Source of the DNA: Gammaproteobacteria bacterium
GTDB lineage: Bacteria; Pseudomonadota; Gammaproteobacteria; Pseudomonadales; Azotimanducaceae
Assembly: GCA_002712135.1 (NCBI GenBank)
Contig: PASO01000058.1
Coordinates: 18,741-29,609, forward strand
Direction of reading: 5' to 3'
DNA length: 10,869 nt
In this document: positions 1 through 5,936 of the stretch, one piece after another
Position numbering within the stretch: the stretch's first letter is position 1
How the letters are laid out: the number at the start of each line of letters is the position of its first letter
The notes under the pieces: generated by a model
Seen by the model: only the letters and a program-made list of their open reading frames with translations
Told to the model about the DNA's origin: nothing
The model's database searches: none
Program-made: the position numbers and the translations under genes

Positions 1-767
1 GTATCAGAAGATTTACTGAACTCAATCGGCCGATACTTCACCTCAACTGGATAGGTCCTGCCAGAGACTTCAACAATAGGTGCATCACCAAAATGTTTTG
101 AGAACCGTTGAAGATCAATCGTGGCAGACGTGACAATTATCTTAAGGTCCGGACGCCTCGGCAGGATCCGCTTGATGTAACCCAGTAGAAAATCAATATT
201 GAGGCTTCGCTCATGCGCCTCATCTATTATAAGTGCCTGATATTGCTCAAGAAACCTATCATTCTGGGTCTCTGCCAGAAGGATTCCATCGGTCATGATC
301 TTAATTTGAGTCTGCGTTGAAGATCGATCTGTAAAGCGAACCTGGTAGCCCACCTGATCTCCCATGTTGACTCCAAGTTCTTCCGCAATCCTCTGGGAGA
401 CTGTTCTCGCCGCAACTACTCTCGGCTGCGTATGTCCAATGGTGCCGAAAACACCTAAACCCATTTCAAGACATATCTTGGGAATCTGCGTTGTCTTACC
501 GGAACCCGTTTCGCCAGCAATGATAACCACCTGATTCTGTTTGATGGCCTTGGCAATATCCCCGACCCGCGAAGAAATCGGTAGCCCGTCCGGATACTGA
601 ACCTCGGGAGCATTGGCCGCACGCGCCTCTGCCAGGGCACAGGATTTGTCGATCTTTTCCTGAACACTCCACGGCTTACCTTTTCGCATATCTCGCCGTA
701 GACGGAAACGGTCACAAATCATGCACAGTGGAATACGCGTCTTGAGCTCTTGAACTGACGGTTTCAC
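1..767 (-). CDS. hrpA: HrpA-type DEAH-box ATP-dependent RNA helicase, N-terminal part (cut by window edge)
   Basis: About 255 codons are visible and the reading frame is open to the left edge, so the C-terminal part is missing; family members are roughly 1,300 residues. Counting from a GTG at 767, the fragment shows motif I GETGSGKT (residues 85-92), a motif Ia-like TQPR stretch, motif Ib region TDGILLAE, motif II DEAH (182-185) and motif III SAT (214-216), followed by a [12 protein letters not shown] stretch typical of HrpA. The N-terminal part ([20 protein letters not shown]) resembles the start of E. coli HrpA, which favours the GTG at 767 over the ATG at 722; neither has a clear Shine-Dalgarno sequence. 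HrpA is a cytoplasmic helicase linked to mRNA processing and rescue of stalled or collided ribosomes. A candidate promoter overlaps the end of the upstream VWA gene. Family assignment is very secure, the start less so. Confidence 0.95.
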   Translation of the reverse strand, partial: MKPSVQELKTRIPLCMICDRFRLRRDMRKGKPWSVQEKIDKSCALAEARAANAPEVQYPDGLPISSRVGDIAKAIKQNQVVIIAGETGSGKTTQIPKICLEMGLGVFGTIGHTQPRVVAARTVSQRIAEELGVNMGDQVGYQVRFTDRSSTQTQIKIMTDGILLAETQNDRFLEQYQALIIDEAHERSLNIDFLLGYIKRILPRRPDLKIIVTSATIDLQRFSKHFGDAPIVEVSGRTYPVEVKYRPIEFSKSSD

Positions 768-771
768 GGTA

Positions 772-817
772 GTGATTTGGTTAAAAAGATGGAGGGGTGA
801 TTATATCACTTGGTTAA
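772..817. repeat. Direct repeat TTGGTTAA and palindrome GTGAT-TAT-ATCAC around the hrpA promoter
   Basis: TTGGTTAA occurs at 777-784 and again at 810-817, 33 bases apart, which is about three helical turns. A perfect inverted repeat GTGAT-TAT-ATCAC occupies 797-809 and covers the extended -10. A further GTGAT sits at 772-776, directly before the first TTGGTTAA, while ATCAC directly precedes the second. The layout resembles an operator but could be chance in AT-rich intergenic DNA. Confidence 0.35.
800..808 (-). promoter_or_regulatory. Extended -10 promoter element for hrpA
   Basis: On the minus strand, positions 808 to 800 read TGATATAAT, a perfect extended -10 (TG-n-TATAAT). No good -35 is present at 15-18 bases upstream, as is common for extended -10 promoters. 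Transcription would start near 793, leaving a leader of about 26 bases before the GTG at 767. The TGA of the VWA gene (808-806) is part of the element. Functional use is inferred. Confidence 0.55.
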
Positions 818-1951
818 GTAATTCATCCCATCTTCGATACCACGGATCGTCAATGGATACATTTGGTCGTCTACCAGTCTTTTGGCTAGAGCTACGGACG
901 TAGAATATTCCCATGTGTCCTGAGGTGTCGGATTGATCCAAACGACCTTGTCATAGGTATCTATTACGCGCTGCATCCAGATAGCGCCCGCCTCCTCGTT
1001 CCAATGTTCAACACTACCACCTGCATGGGTAATCTCATAAGGCGCCATGGTTGCATCGCCAACAAAGATAACCTTATATTCATGGGTGTACTTGTGCAGA
1101 ATGTCGAACGTGTCTAGCCGTTCGTTCATGCGGCGTCTATGCTCTTTCCAAACACCGTCATAGATAAAGTTGTGAAAATAGAACGTATCCAGATGCTTAA
1201 ATTCGCTGCGAGCAGCCGAAAATAACTCCTCACAAACCTTAACATGTGCGTCCATGGAACCGCCGTTGTCCAGAAACAAAAGAACCTTGACCGTATTGCG
1301 CCGTTCTGGGCGCATGATGATATCTAGCAATCCACCATTCTTTGCTGTTTTGTCGATAGTGGTATCAATATCGAATTCATCGTCGGAACCTGTACGAGCT
1401 AACTTGCGTAAACGTCGCAAAGCGATTTTCATGCCGCGGGTGCCCAACTCTACGTTGTCGTCATAGGCTTTGTAATCGCGTTTATCCCAGCTTCGTTTTC
1501 CGCCTCCACCACGCCGTTTTTTACCTTTGCCCTCGCCTTTACCTTCCTCGCCCTTACCTTCCTTGTCTTTGTCATTACCTTCACGCGCCGCTTCTTCAAC
1601 TTCCCGCTTAAAAGCCTCAATCAGTTTTTCAAGACCACCCAGAGATTTGATCTTTTCAAGATCTTCCTTAGTCAGTGACTTCTCAAACTCGCGACGCAAG
1701 AATTCATCGGGAATAAGCGACGCAATCATACTCGCGAGATCCTCCAATCCATTGAAGTAGGTTCCAAACGCGCGATCAAACTTATCGTAGTGACGCTCAT
1801 CTTTAACAAGCGCCATACGACTTAGGTAGTAAAAGTCATCCATGTCCGCATAAACTAGACGTGCCTTCAGCACATCTAGCAGATGCAACAATTCAGTAAT
1901 CGAAACTGGAATCCGTGCTTTTTTAAGCTCAAGAAAAAAATTGATCAGCAC
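806..1951 (-). CDS. CoxE-like von Willebrand factor A domain protein, partner of MoxR ATPase
   Basis: The 381-residue protein has a helical N-terminal region (about 1-120), a very low-complexity Gly/Lys/Glu/Arg linker (about 124-153), and a C-terminal VWA domain (about 220-381). The metal-site motif is D228-N-G-G-S232, so the usual DxSxS is DxGxS; a later GDATM (D299 in the VWA core) may supply another ligand. No signal peptide or membrane segment is apparent, so it is probably cytoplasmic. The start is GTG at 1951, supported by AGGAG (1965-1961 on the minus strand) nine bases upstream. It lies 32 bases downstream of a MoxR-family ATPase, the usual arrangement for VWA proteins thought to act as substrate adaptors for MoxR chaperones that load metals or assemble complexes. 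It looks closest to the Pseudomonas PA2706-type family by memory; the actual client is unknown. Confidence 0.88.
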   Translation of the reverse strand: MLINFFLELKKARIPVSITELLHLLDVLKARLVYADMDDFYYLSRMALVKDERHYDKFDRAFGTYFNGLEDLASMIASLIPDEFLRREFEKSLTKEDLEKIKSLGGLEKLIEAFKREVEEAAREGNDKDKEGKGEEGKGEGKGKKRRGGGGKRSWDKRDYKAYDDNVELGTRGMKIALRRLRKLARTGSDDEFDIDTTIDKTAKNGGLLDIIMRPERRNTVKVLLFLDNGGSMDAHVKVCEELFSAARSEFKHLDTFYFHNFIYDGVWKEHRRRMNERLDTFDILHKYTHEYKVIFVGDATMAPYEITHAGGSVEHWNEEAGAIWMQRVIDTYDKVVWINPTPQDTWEYSTSVALAKRLVDDQMYPLTIRGIEDGMNYLTK

Positions 1952-1983
1952 GCAGAATAGCTCCTGAAGTAGTTTGGTCTAGC

Positions 1984-2829
1984 TTAACTGCTTTGGCGAC
2001 GATTCATGAAGGCCAATCGCTCTAAAAGCTGCACATCCTGCTCGTTTTTTACGAGCGCACCGTAAAGCGGAGGTATCGCTTTGGACGTATCACGATTAGT
2101 TAGGATTTCCTCGGGAATATCATCAGCCATCAAAAGCTTAAGCCAATCTATCAGTTCAGAGGTAGAGGGTTTTTTCTTCAATCCCGGCACCTTACGGACA
2201 TCGAAGAATATCTCCATCGCTTCCTTCACGAGGTCCTGTTTGATATCAGGATGATGCACATCAACGATGTCCTGCATGGTTGCCCGATCGGGAAACTGAA
2301 TATAATGGAAGAAACAACGACGCAGAAACGCGTCCGGAAGCTCCTTTTCATTGTTACTGGTGATAACCACAATCGGGCGATTTACTGCCTTGATCGTCTG
2401 CCCGGTCTCGTAGACATCAAACTCCATCTTATCGAGCTCAAGCAATAAATCGTTCGGAAACTCAATGTCGGCCTTATCAATTTCATCAATCAGAAGAACA
2501 ACTTTCTCGCCCGCCTCAAAAGCTTCCCAAAGTTTTCCTTGCTCGATGTAATTATTGATGTCGTGTACCCGATCATCACCCAACTGCGAATCTCGCAGGC
2601 GAGACACAGCATCGTATTCATAGAGGCCTTGTTGCGCCTTCGTCGTGGATTTGACGTACCAGGTAATTAGGTTTAAGCCAAGAGATGATGCGATTTCTTC
2701 CGCCAACATGGTTTTGCCTGTTCCTGGCTCACCCTTGATCAGTAGCGGGCGTTCCAACTCAACGGCCGCATTAACTGCCATCTGTAATTCTTCAGTGGCG
2801 ATGTAGGTTTCTGTGCTTGCAAACTTCAT
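1984..2829 (-). CDS. MoxR-family AAA+ ATPase
   Basis: This 281-residue single-domain AAA+ protein has Walker A GEPGTGKT (33-40), Walker B VVLLIDEID (110-118), a sensor-1 region ITSNNEKELPDAF (156-168) and arginines at 170/171 in the LRRC position where MoxR proteins carry the arginine finger. MoxR ATPases form rings and act as chaperones, usually with VWA-domain partners, in maturation of enzyme complexes. Here the VWA partner is encoded immediately downstream. The sequence between the Walker motifs (residues 68-80, GLYEYDAVSRLRD) suggests the PA2707-like or CoxD-like branch rather than RavA; that subfamily call is from memory. The ATG at 2829 has no strong Shine-Dalgarno sequence. An inverted repeat and weak promoter lie just upstream, so it may be expressed separately from the genes before it. 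Confidence 0.92.
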   Translation of the reverse strand: MKFASTETYIATEELQMAVNAAVELERPLLIKGEPGTGKTMLAEEIASSLGLNLITWYVKSTTKAQQGLYEYDAVSRLRDSQLGDDRVHDINNYIEQGKLWEAFEAGEKVVLLIDEIDKADIEFPNDLLLELDKMEFDVYETGQTIKAVNRPIVVITSNNEKELPDAFLRRCFFHYIQFPDRATMQDIVDVHHPDIKQDLVKEAMEIFFDVRKVPGLKKKPSTSELIDWLKLLMADDIPEEILTNRDTSKAIPPLYGALVKNEQDVQLLERLAFMNRRQSS

Positions 2830-2852
2830 AACTGATTTCTACGTTTAGACGA

Positions 2853-2890
2853 GGCTGGAATATAACGACTCGAACACAAATATTCCAGCT
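2853..2890. repeat. Inverted repeat upstream of the MoxR gene, overlapping a weak promoter
   Basis: GCTGGAATAT (2854-2863) and ATATTCCAGC (2880-2889) form a perfect 10-bp inverted repeat with a 16-base loop; 2853/2890 could add a G-U pair. There is no T-run after either arm, so it is not a typical terminator. On the minus strand one arm covers a -10-like TATATT (2864-2859) and the other a poor -35-like TGGAAT (2887-2882), 17 bases apart. This arrangement would fit an operator over a promoter, or an intercistronic RNA hairpin. Confidence 0.5.
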
Positions 2891-2912
2891 CTTCAGGTTC
2901 CTATCGTATCTG

Positions 2913-3236
2913 CTACTTCCTTAAAAGAATCGCGCGTAGCGTCAGGATCACCAACATCGCAAATGAAGAAAAAAGCAAAGCAATACCGCCTTTCATGCCA
3001 GCCTTCGCTCCCTCTAGTAAGAGATCCATTAACAACACAACGATTGCTGGCGCAAAAACCTCCGGCGAGTCCCCCGCGTACCAGGGAGTGAAGATAAATA
3101 CCACGACGAAACCACGCGCCAAGTCTCTCCAGCCGCGATGGCTGATGTGCGATGTCATACGCCACCAGATAAAACAACAGGCAGAACCAGACGAGCAATA
3201 GACTAACCAGGCTAACACGTACTGGGTCTCAAACAT
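2913..3236 (-). CDS. Small multi-pass membrane protein of unknown function
   Basis: The 107-residue product is strongly hydrophobic, with three to four likely membrane segments at roughly residues 6-25, 40-53, 59-77 and 83-104. Between the first two is a basic stretch with several arginines (R26, R34, R37, R41), which suggests a cytoplasmic loop. I recognise no catalytic motif and the family has no function known to me. The start ATG at 3236 lies nine bases after the ycgN stop, with AGGCG nearby as a possible ribosome site, so it is probably the last gene tightly coupled to the upstream operon. Another minus-strand frame over almost the same bases (2893-3198) is less hydrophobic and less plausible. 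Its position between ycgN and the MoxR/VWA pair makes it a candidate membrane partner for either. Confidence 0.7.
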   Translation of the reverse strand: MFETQYVLAWLVYCSSGSACCFIWWRMTSHISHRGWRDLARGFVVVFIFTPWYAGDSPEVFAPAIVVLLMDLLLEGAKAGMKGGIALLFSSFAMLVILTLRAILLRK

Positions 3237-3245
3237 TATTGGCGC

Positions 3246-3668
3246 CTAAAACTCTATCCATTTGATTACCTGCTCTTCGGCTTCTTCTGGGTGAACGTGC
3301 GCTTCCGAGATAACTTTACCACGCACTGAAATACCTGCAGCGTGCACTGAGTCTTTACTCCCAGAAACCAGGGGATGCCACCATTCAAGATCCTTACCTT
3401 CATCAATACGACGATAGGCGCAACTTATAGGTAGCCAAGAAGGAATCGTCGACGGGGTCAGATGTACACAGGTGGGTACCACTTGGTTTCGATTAGAATA
3501 ATCAGTGCATTGACATGCTTGCTGATCAAGATATTGACACACAATCGATGTGTACTGAACGACATCGTCTTGCAGTTTGATCAAACAACATCGCGCACAT
3601 CCGTCGCATAGCGACTCCCATTCTTCGCTGGTCATTTCTAACAACGATTTTTCGTGCCAGAAGCTCAC
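3246..3668 (-). CDS. ycgN: YcgN-family cysteine-cluster protein (CxxCxxCC, UPF0260)
   Basis: This 140-residue protein matches the E. coli YcgN family over its whole length, including an ESLCDGC start to the cluster, GKDLEWWHPL and GSKDSVH. It contains a CxxCxxCC motif (C21, C24, C27, C28) and further cysteines at 44, 52, 54, 67 and 83, consistent with a zinc- or iron-chelating domain. Its biochemical role is unknown. The start is a GTG at 3668 that overlaps the TGA of ycgL (GTGA), so translation is probably coupled. The C-terminus (VIKWIEF) is shorter than that of E. coli YcgN. The ycgL-ycgN pairing occurs in E. coli too, so the two proteins may work together, although I know of no experiment that shows it. 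Confidence 0.93.
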   Translation of the reverse strand: MSFWHEKSLLEMTSEEWESLCDGCARCCLIKLQDDVVQYTSIVCQYLDQQACQCTDYSNRNQVVPTCVHLTPSTIPSWLPISCAYRRIDEGKDLEWWHPLVSGSKDSVHAAGISVRGKVISEAHVHPEEAEEQVIKWIEF

Positions 3669-3907
3669 TTTATAGACTCCGGCGGAGGAAATTGCAGGTG
3701 ATATCCTGACTTCCTCAGATTATCAAGGACCACCGCTGGGTCTTCCTGTGCAAGGGTTAGGTTCAGGTCGAGGTCAAACGTCAGCGCTAGCTGAATGTCT
3801 TCAAACTTTCGCAGCAGTTCGTCAGGGACACGGGCAAACCCTTCTGTTTCATCCACAAAGAGGAAAAGGTCTTTATGTTTAACAGTTTTGTAGACAGCGA
3901 CTTTCAT
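3665..3907 (-). CDS. ycgL: YcgL-domain protein
   Basis: The 80-residue product has the YcgL pattern: VAVYKTVKHKDLFLFV at the start, then FARVPDELL, and a C-terminal GYHLQFPPPE. YcgL is a small alpha/beta fold with no firmly assigned role; it is frequently encoded beside RNase D. I chose the ATG at 3907 because the family begins at this point and the codon lies two bases after the rnd stop (TGA, 3912-3910). An open extension to 3964 would run 19 residues back into rnd without family similarity. The end overlaps the ycgN start by four bases. The protein lacks the roughly 20 C-terminal residues seen in E. coli YcgL. Confidence 0.92.
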   Translation of the reverse strand: MKVAVYKTVKHKDLFLFVDETEGFARVPDELLRKFEDIQLALTFDLDLNLTLAQEDPAVVLDNLRKSGYHLQFPPPESIK

Positions 3908-3909
3908 CT

Positions 3910-5010
3910 TCAGAATGAGTCCATCTCTCGAAGCAGGAGCTTTCCAATTGCCTCTTCTCTCCAACCAAGTAATCCTTCCGGCAATCCATCCAAGCGGATC
4001 ATTTCCTCTATGTCCCGCCGCTTTGCCAGCAATTCCGGGCTCACCCCAAGCAATGCTGCCTGCTCATCAGCAACCTGTCTTAGCCTTTTGAGCTGCTGAC
4101 TATTTACCGGCGAATTGTCTTTGAGTATCTGGATCGGACACTCGTCCTCGGATTGATTTCTAGCCGCCAGGGTCAGGCTCAATATAATGTCACCATACTT
4201 TCTTACCCCCCGCGGAGTCATCGACCCCTTGGTCTGAAAATCCTTCTTCGAACTGAGTTCGAGTTTCGCTATAGAAAGCAACGATTTTTGATCTACGATT
4301 CTATTCCGTGGAGTATTCTCCTCTCTTGCGGTGATCTCTCTCCAGGCACAAAGTACCTTAACCACATTCAGCTGTTGACGACTTAAGCGGGCTGTGCCCT
4401 TAATTTTTTTATACCACTCATCTGGGCCAACCATGGTTGGAATATCGAGCCCCAAGCGAGCGCACTCCTCCATTACCCAGTGTAAACGATCAGCGCTTGC
4501 CAACTCCTCCGCCTGCATTTGATAGACCTCATACAAATGAACAACATCCAGTGCAGCGTAATCTAGTTGCTTGGCCGTCAGCGGCCTTTGTAACCAGTCA
4601 GAGCGGGTTTCTTCCTTCGACAATATGATATTCAGATAATGCTCGACCAGGCGCTGATAACTCATAGAGAACCCTACACCCATTAAAGCTGCCGAAATCT
4701 GCGTATCAAATATTGGGGACGGGATAAGTCCCATAGAATGCTGAAACACCTCAAGATCTTCAGAGCAGGAATGGAACACCTTCAAGATGTCAGGCGAACT
4801 TATTAAGGCCTTAAGTGGCTCCAGATCAGGCAACTCAAGCGGATCAATAAGGAAACACTTTTCACCATCATAGAGCTGGATTAAACCGACCATTGGGTAG
4901 TAGGTATTAAAACGGGCAAACTCGGTATCAATCGCTATGGCGGGCGCCGTCATACACCTTGCCACTACGTCTCGCAGCTGCCCTGGCTGATCTACATATT
5001 CAAACATCAT
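3910..5010 (-). CDS. rnd: Ribonuclease D (DEDDy 3'-5' exoribonuclease)
   Basis: The 366-residue protein has the DEDDy exonuclease domain: IDTEF (D28, E30), FHSCSEDL (D85) and YAALD (Y151, D155), with the four acidic residues binding the two catalytic metals. An HRDC RNA-binding domain follows at about 210-290, and a second helical region fills the C-terminus. RNase D trims 3' ends of tRNA and other small RNA precursors in the cytoplasm. Length is close to the usual 370-375. Two consecutive ATGs (5010 and 5007) are possible; using the first gives catalytic residue numbers that match the E. coli enzyme as I recall them. The start lies one base after the recR stop, and the stop is two bases before ycgL, so it is embedded in the operon. 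Confidence 0.97.
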   Translation of the reverse strand: MMFEYVDQPGQLRDVVARCMTAPAIAIDTEFARFNTYYPMVGLIQLYDGEKCFLIDPLELPDLEPLKALISSPDILKVFHSCSEDLEVFQHSMGLIPSPIFDTQISAALMGVGFSMSYQRLVEHYLNIILSKEETRSDWLQRPLTAKQLDYAALDVVHLYEVYQMQAEELASADRLHWVMEECARLGLDIPTMVGPDEWYKKIKGTARLSRQQLNVVKVLCAWREITAREENTPRNRIVDQKSLLSIAKLELSSKKDFQTKGSMTPRGVRKYGDIILSLTLAARNQSEDECPIQILKDNSPVNSQQLKRLRQVADEQAALLGVSPELLAKRRDIEEMIRLDGLPEGLLGWREEAIGKLLLREMDSF

Positions 5011-5011
5011 G

Positions 5012-5602
5012 CTATAGAGGTTTTCTGCCAGAAAGTGCTAACGCAAGGGTATTGCCATCAACATACTCCAACTCTCCACCGATCGGGATCCCGCGTGCAA
5101 TTCGCGTCACCTTAATGGATAAGGGCCTCAGCGTCTCCGAAATATAGTGCGCTGTTGCCTCGCCTTCGACACTCGCACTGAGTGCCAAGATAACTTCATT
5201 GACTTCCTCACCACACCGCTGCTTGAGCTGATCAATACCCAATTCCTCTGGTCCAATGCCATCGATTGGCGACAAATTACCCATCAACACAAAGTAGCAA
5301 CCGCGATAGCTAGCAGACTGTTCTATTGCCAGCACATCCGCGGGAGATTCGGTCACGCACAGTTGACTATGGTCTCTTTGCAGGTTGCTGCAGATCTCGC
5401 AGGTTTCAAGCTCAGAAAAATTACGACATTCTCTACATTGACCAACTCGCTCCATTGCCTCCAGAATCTTTTGACCCAGACGAGCACCTCCCTCGCGATC
5501 ACGCTCAAGCAGATGTAATGCCATGCGCTGTGCTGTCTTGGGTCCTACCCCAGGGAGGACCCGAAATGCTTCTTTGAGCTGGTCGATGATGGAAACCTGC
5601 AT
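5012..5602 (-). CDS. recR: Recombination mediator RecR
   Basis: The 196-residue protein has the full RecR architecture. A helix-hairpin-helix LPGVGPKTAQRMA lies at 16-28. A C4 zinc finger follows (C56, C59, C68, C71), then a Toprim domain beginning at VTESPADVLAIE (82-93), and the C-terminal region with GIPIGGELEYVD that closes the clamp. RecR forms a ring and, with RecO (and RecF), loads RecA onto single-stranded gaps coated with SSB. The ATG at 5602 is preceded by AGGT six bases upstream. It starts ten bases after the ybaB stop and ends one base before rnd. The ybaB-recR pairing downstream of dnaX is a classic bacterial arrangement. Confidence 0.98.
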   Translation of the reverse strand: MQVSIIDQLKEAFRVLPGVGPKTAQRMALHLLERDREGGARLGQKILEAMERVGQCRECRNFSELETCEICSNLQRDHSQLCVTESPADVLAIEQSASYRGCYFVLMGNLSPIDGIGPEELGIDQLKQRCGEEVNEVILALSASVEGEATAHYISETLRPLSIKVTRIARGIPIGGELEYVDGNTLALALSGRKPL

Positions 5603-5612
5603 ACTTACCTAA

Positions 5613-5936
5613 TCAGGTAAAAGGAAACTTGAATCCAGGAGGGAGAGGAATCCCAGTGGTTAACTCGGACATGCGATCCTTTTGATTATTCTCCACGCGA
5701 CGCACCGCATCGTTGACCGCGGCCACCACAAGGTCCTCGATAATCTCCTTGCTTTCTGTCATGAGGCTACTGTCAATATCGATACCCTTGACATCGTAAC
5801 GTCCCGTCATAACAACCTTGACCAACCCAGCTCCAGACTCACCAGTGACCTCAGCAGACGCAATCTCATCCTGGAGTTTTTGCATCTTCTGCTGCATTTC
5901 CTGCGCCTGCTTCATCATGTCACCCAACCCCTTCAT
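5613..5936 (-). CDS. ybaB: YbaB/EbfC nucleoid-associated protein
   Basis: The 107-residue product begins with a methionine- and glutamine-rich helix ([19 protein letters not shown]) and contains the family signature [16 protein letters not shown] (30-45) and [12 protein letters not shown] at the end. YbaB/EbfC proteins form dimers that bind DNA in the nucleoid and influence compaction and gene expression; a role in protecting recombination intermediates has been proposed but is not settled. The ATG (5936-5934) overlaps the dnaX stop as ATGA, indicating translational coupling to dnaX. Length and motifs are typical, and nothing looks degenerate. Confidence 0.97.
   Translation of the reverse strand: MKGLGDMMKQAQEMQQKMQKLQDEIASAEVTGESGAGLVKVVMTGRYDVKGIDIDSSLMTESKEIIEDLVVAAVNDAVRRVENNQKDRMSELTTGIPLPPGFKFPFT

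Noticed and set aside
455..715. 86-residue open frame on the minus strand
   Set aside because: It is a shifted frame within the start of hrpA; the hrpA frame carries the DEAH helicase motifs.
1527..1760. Serine/proline-rich plus-strand open frame
   Set aside because: It is the antisense of the Gly/Lys/Glu linker of the VWA protein; composition is explained by the opposite strand.
2854..2889. Intrinsic terminator between the membrane protein and MoxR genes
   Set aside because: A stable inverted repeat is present, but the loop is 16 bases and no T-run follows on the transcribed side.
2893..3198. 101-residue minus-strand open frame overlapping the small membrane protein
   Set aside because: It overlaps the better frame (2913-3236), which starts right after ycgN and has consistent membrane segments; this one has no recognisable family and no matched spacing.
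3908..3964. N-terminal extension of YcgL into rnd
   Set aside because: The 19 extra residues overlap the rnd coding end and have no YcgL similarity; the ATG at 3907 fits the family and operon spacing.
5147..5577. Two overlapping plus-strand open frames of 123 and 83 residues
   Set aside because: Both are antisense to recR, which is full length with all motifs; they show no family features.
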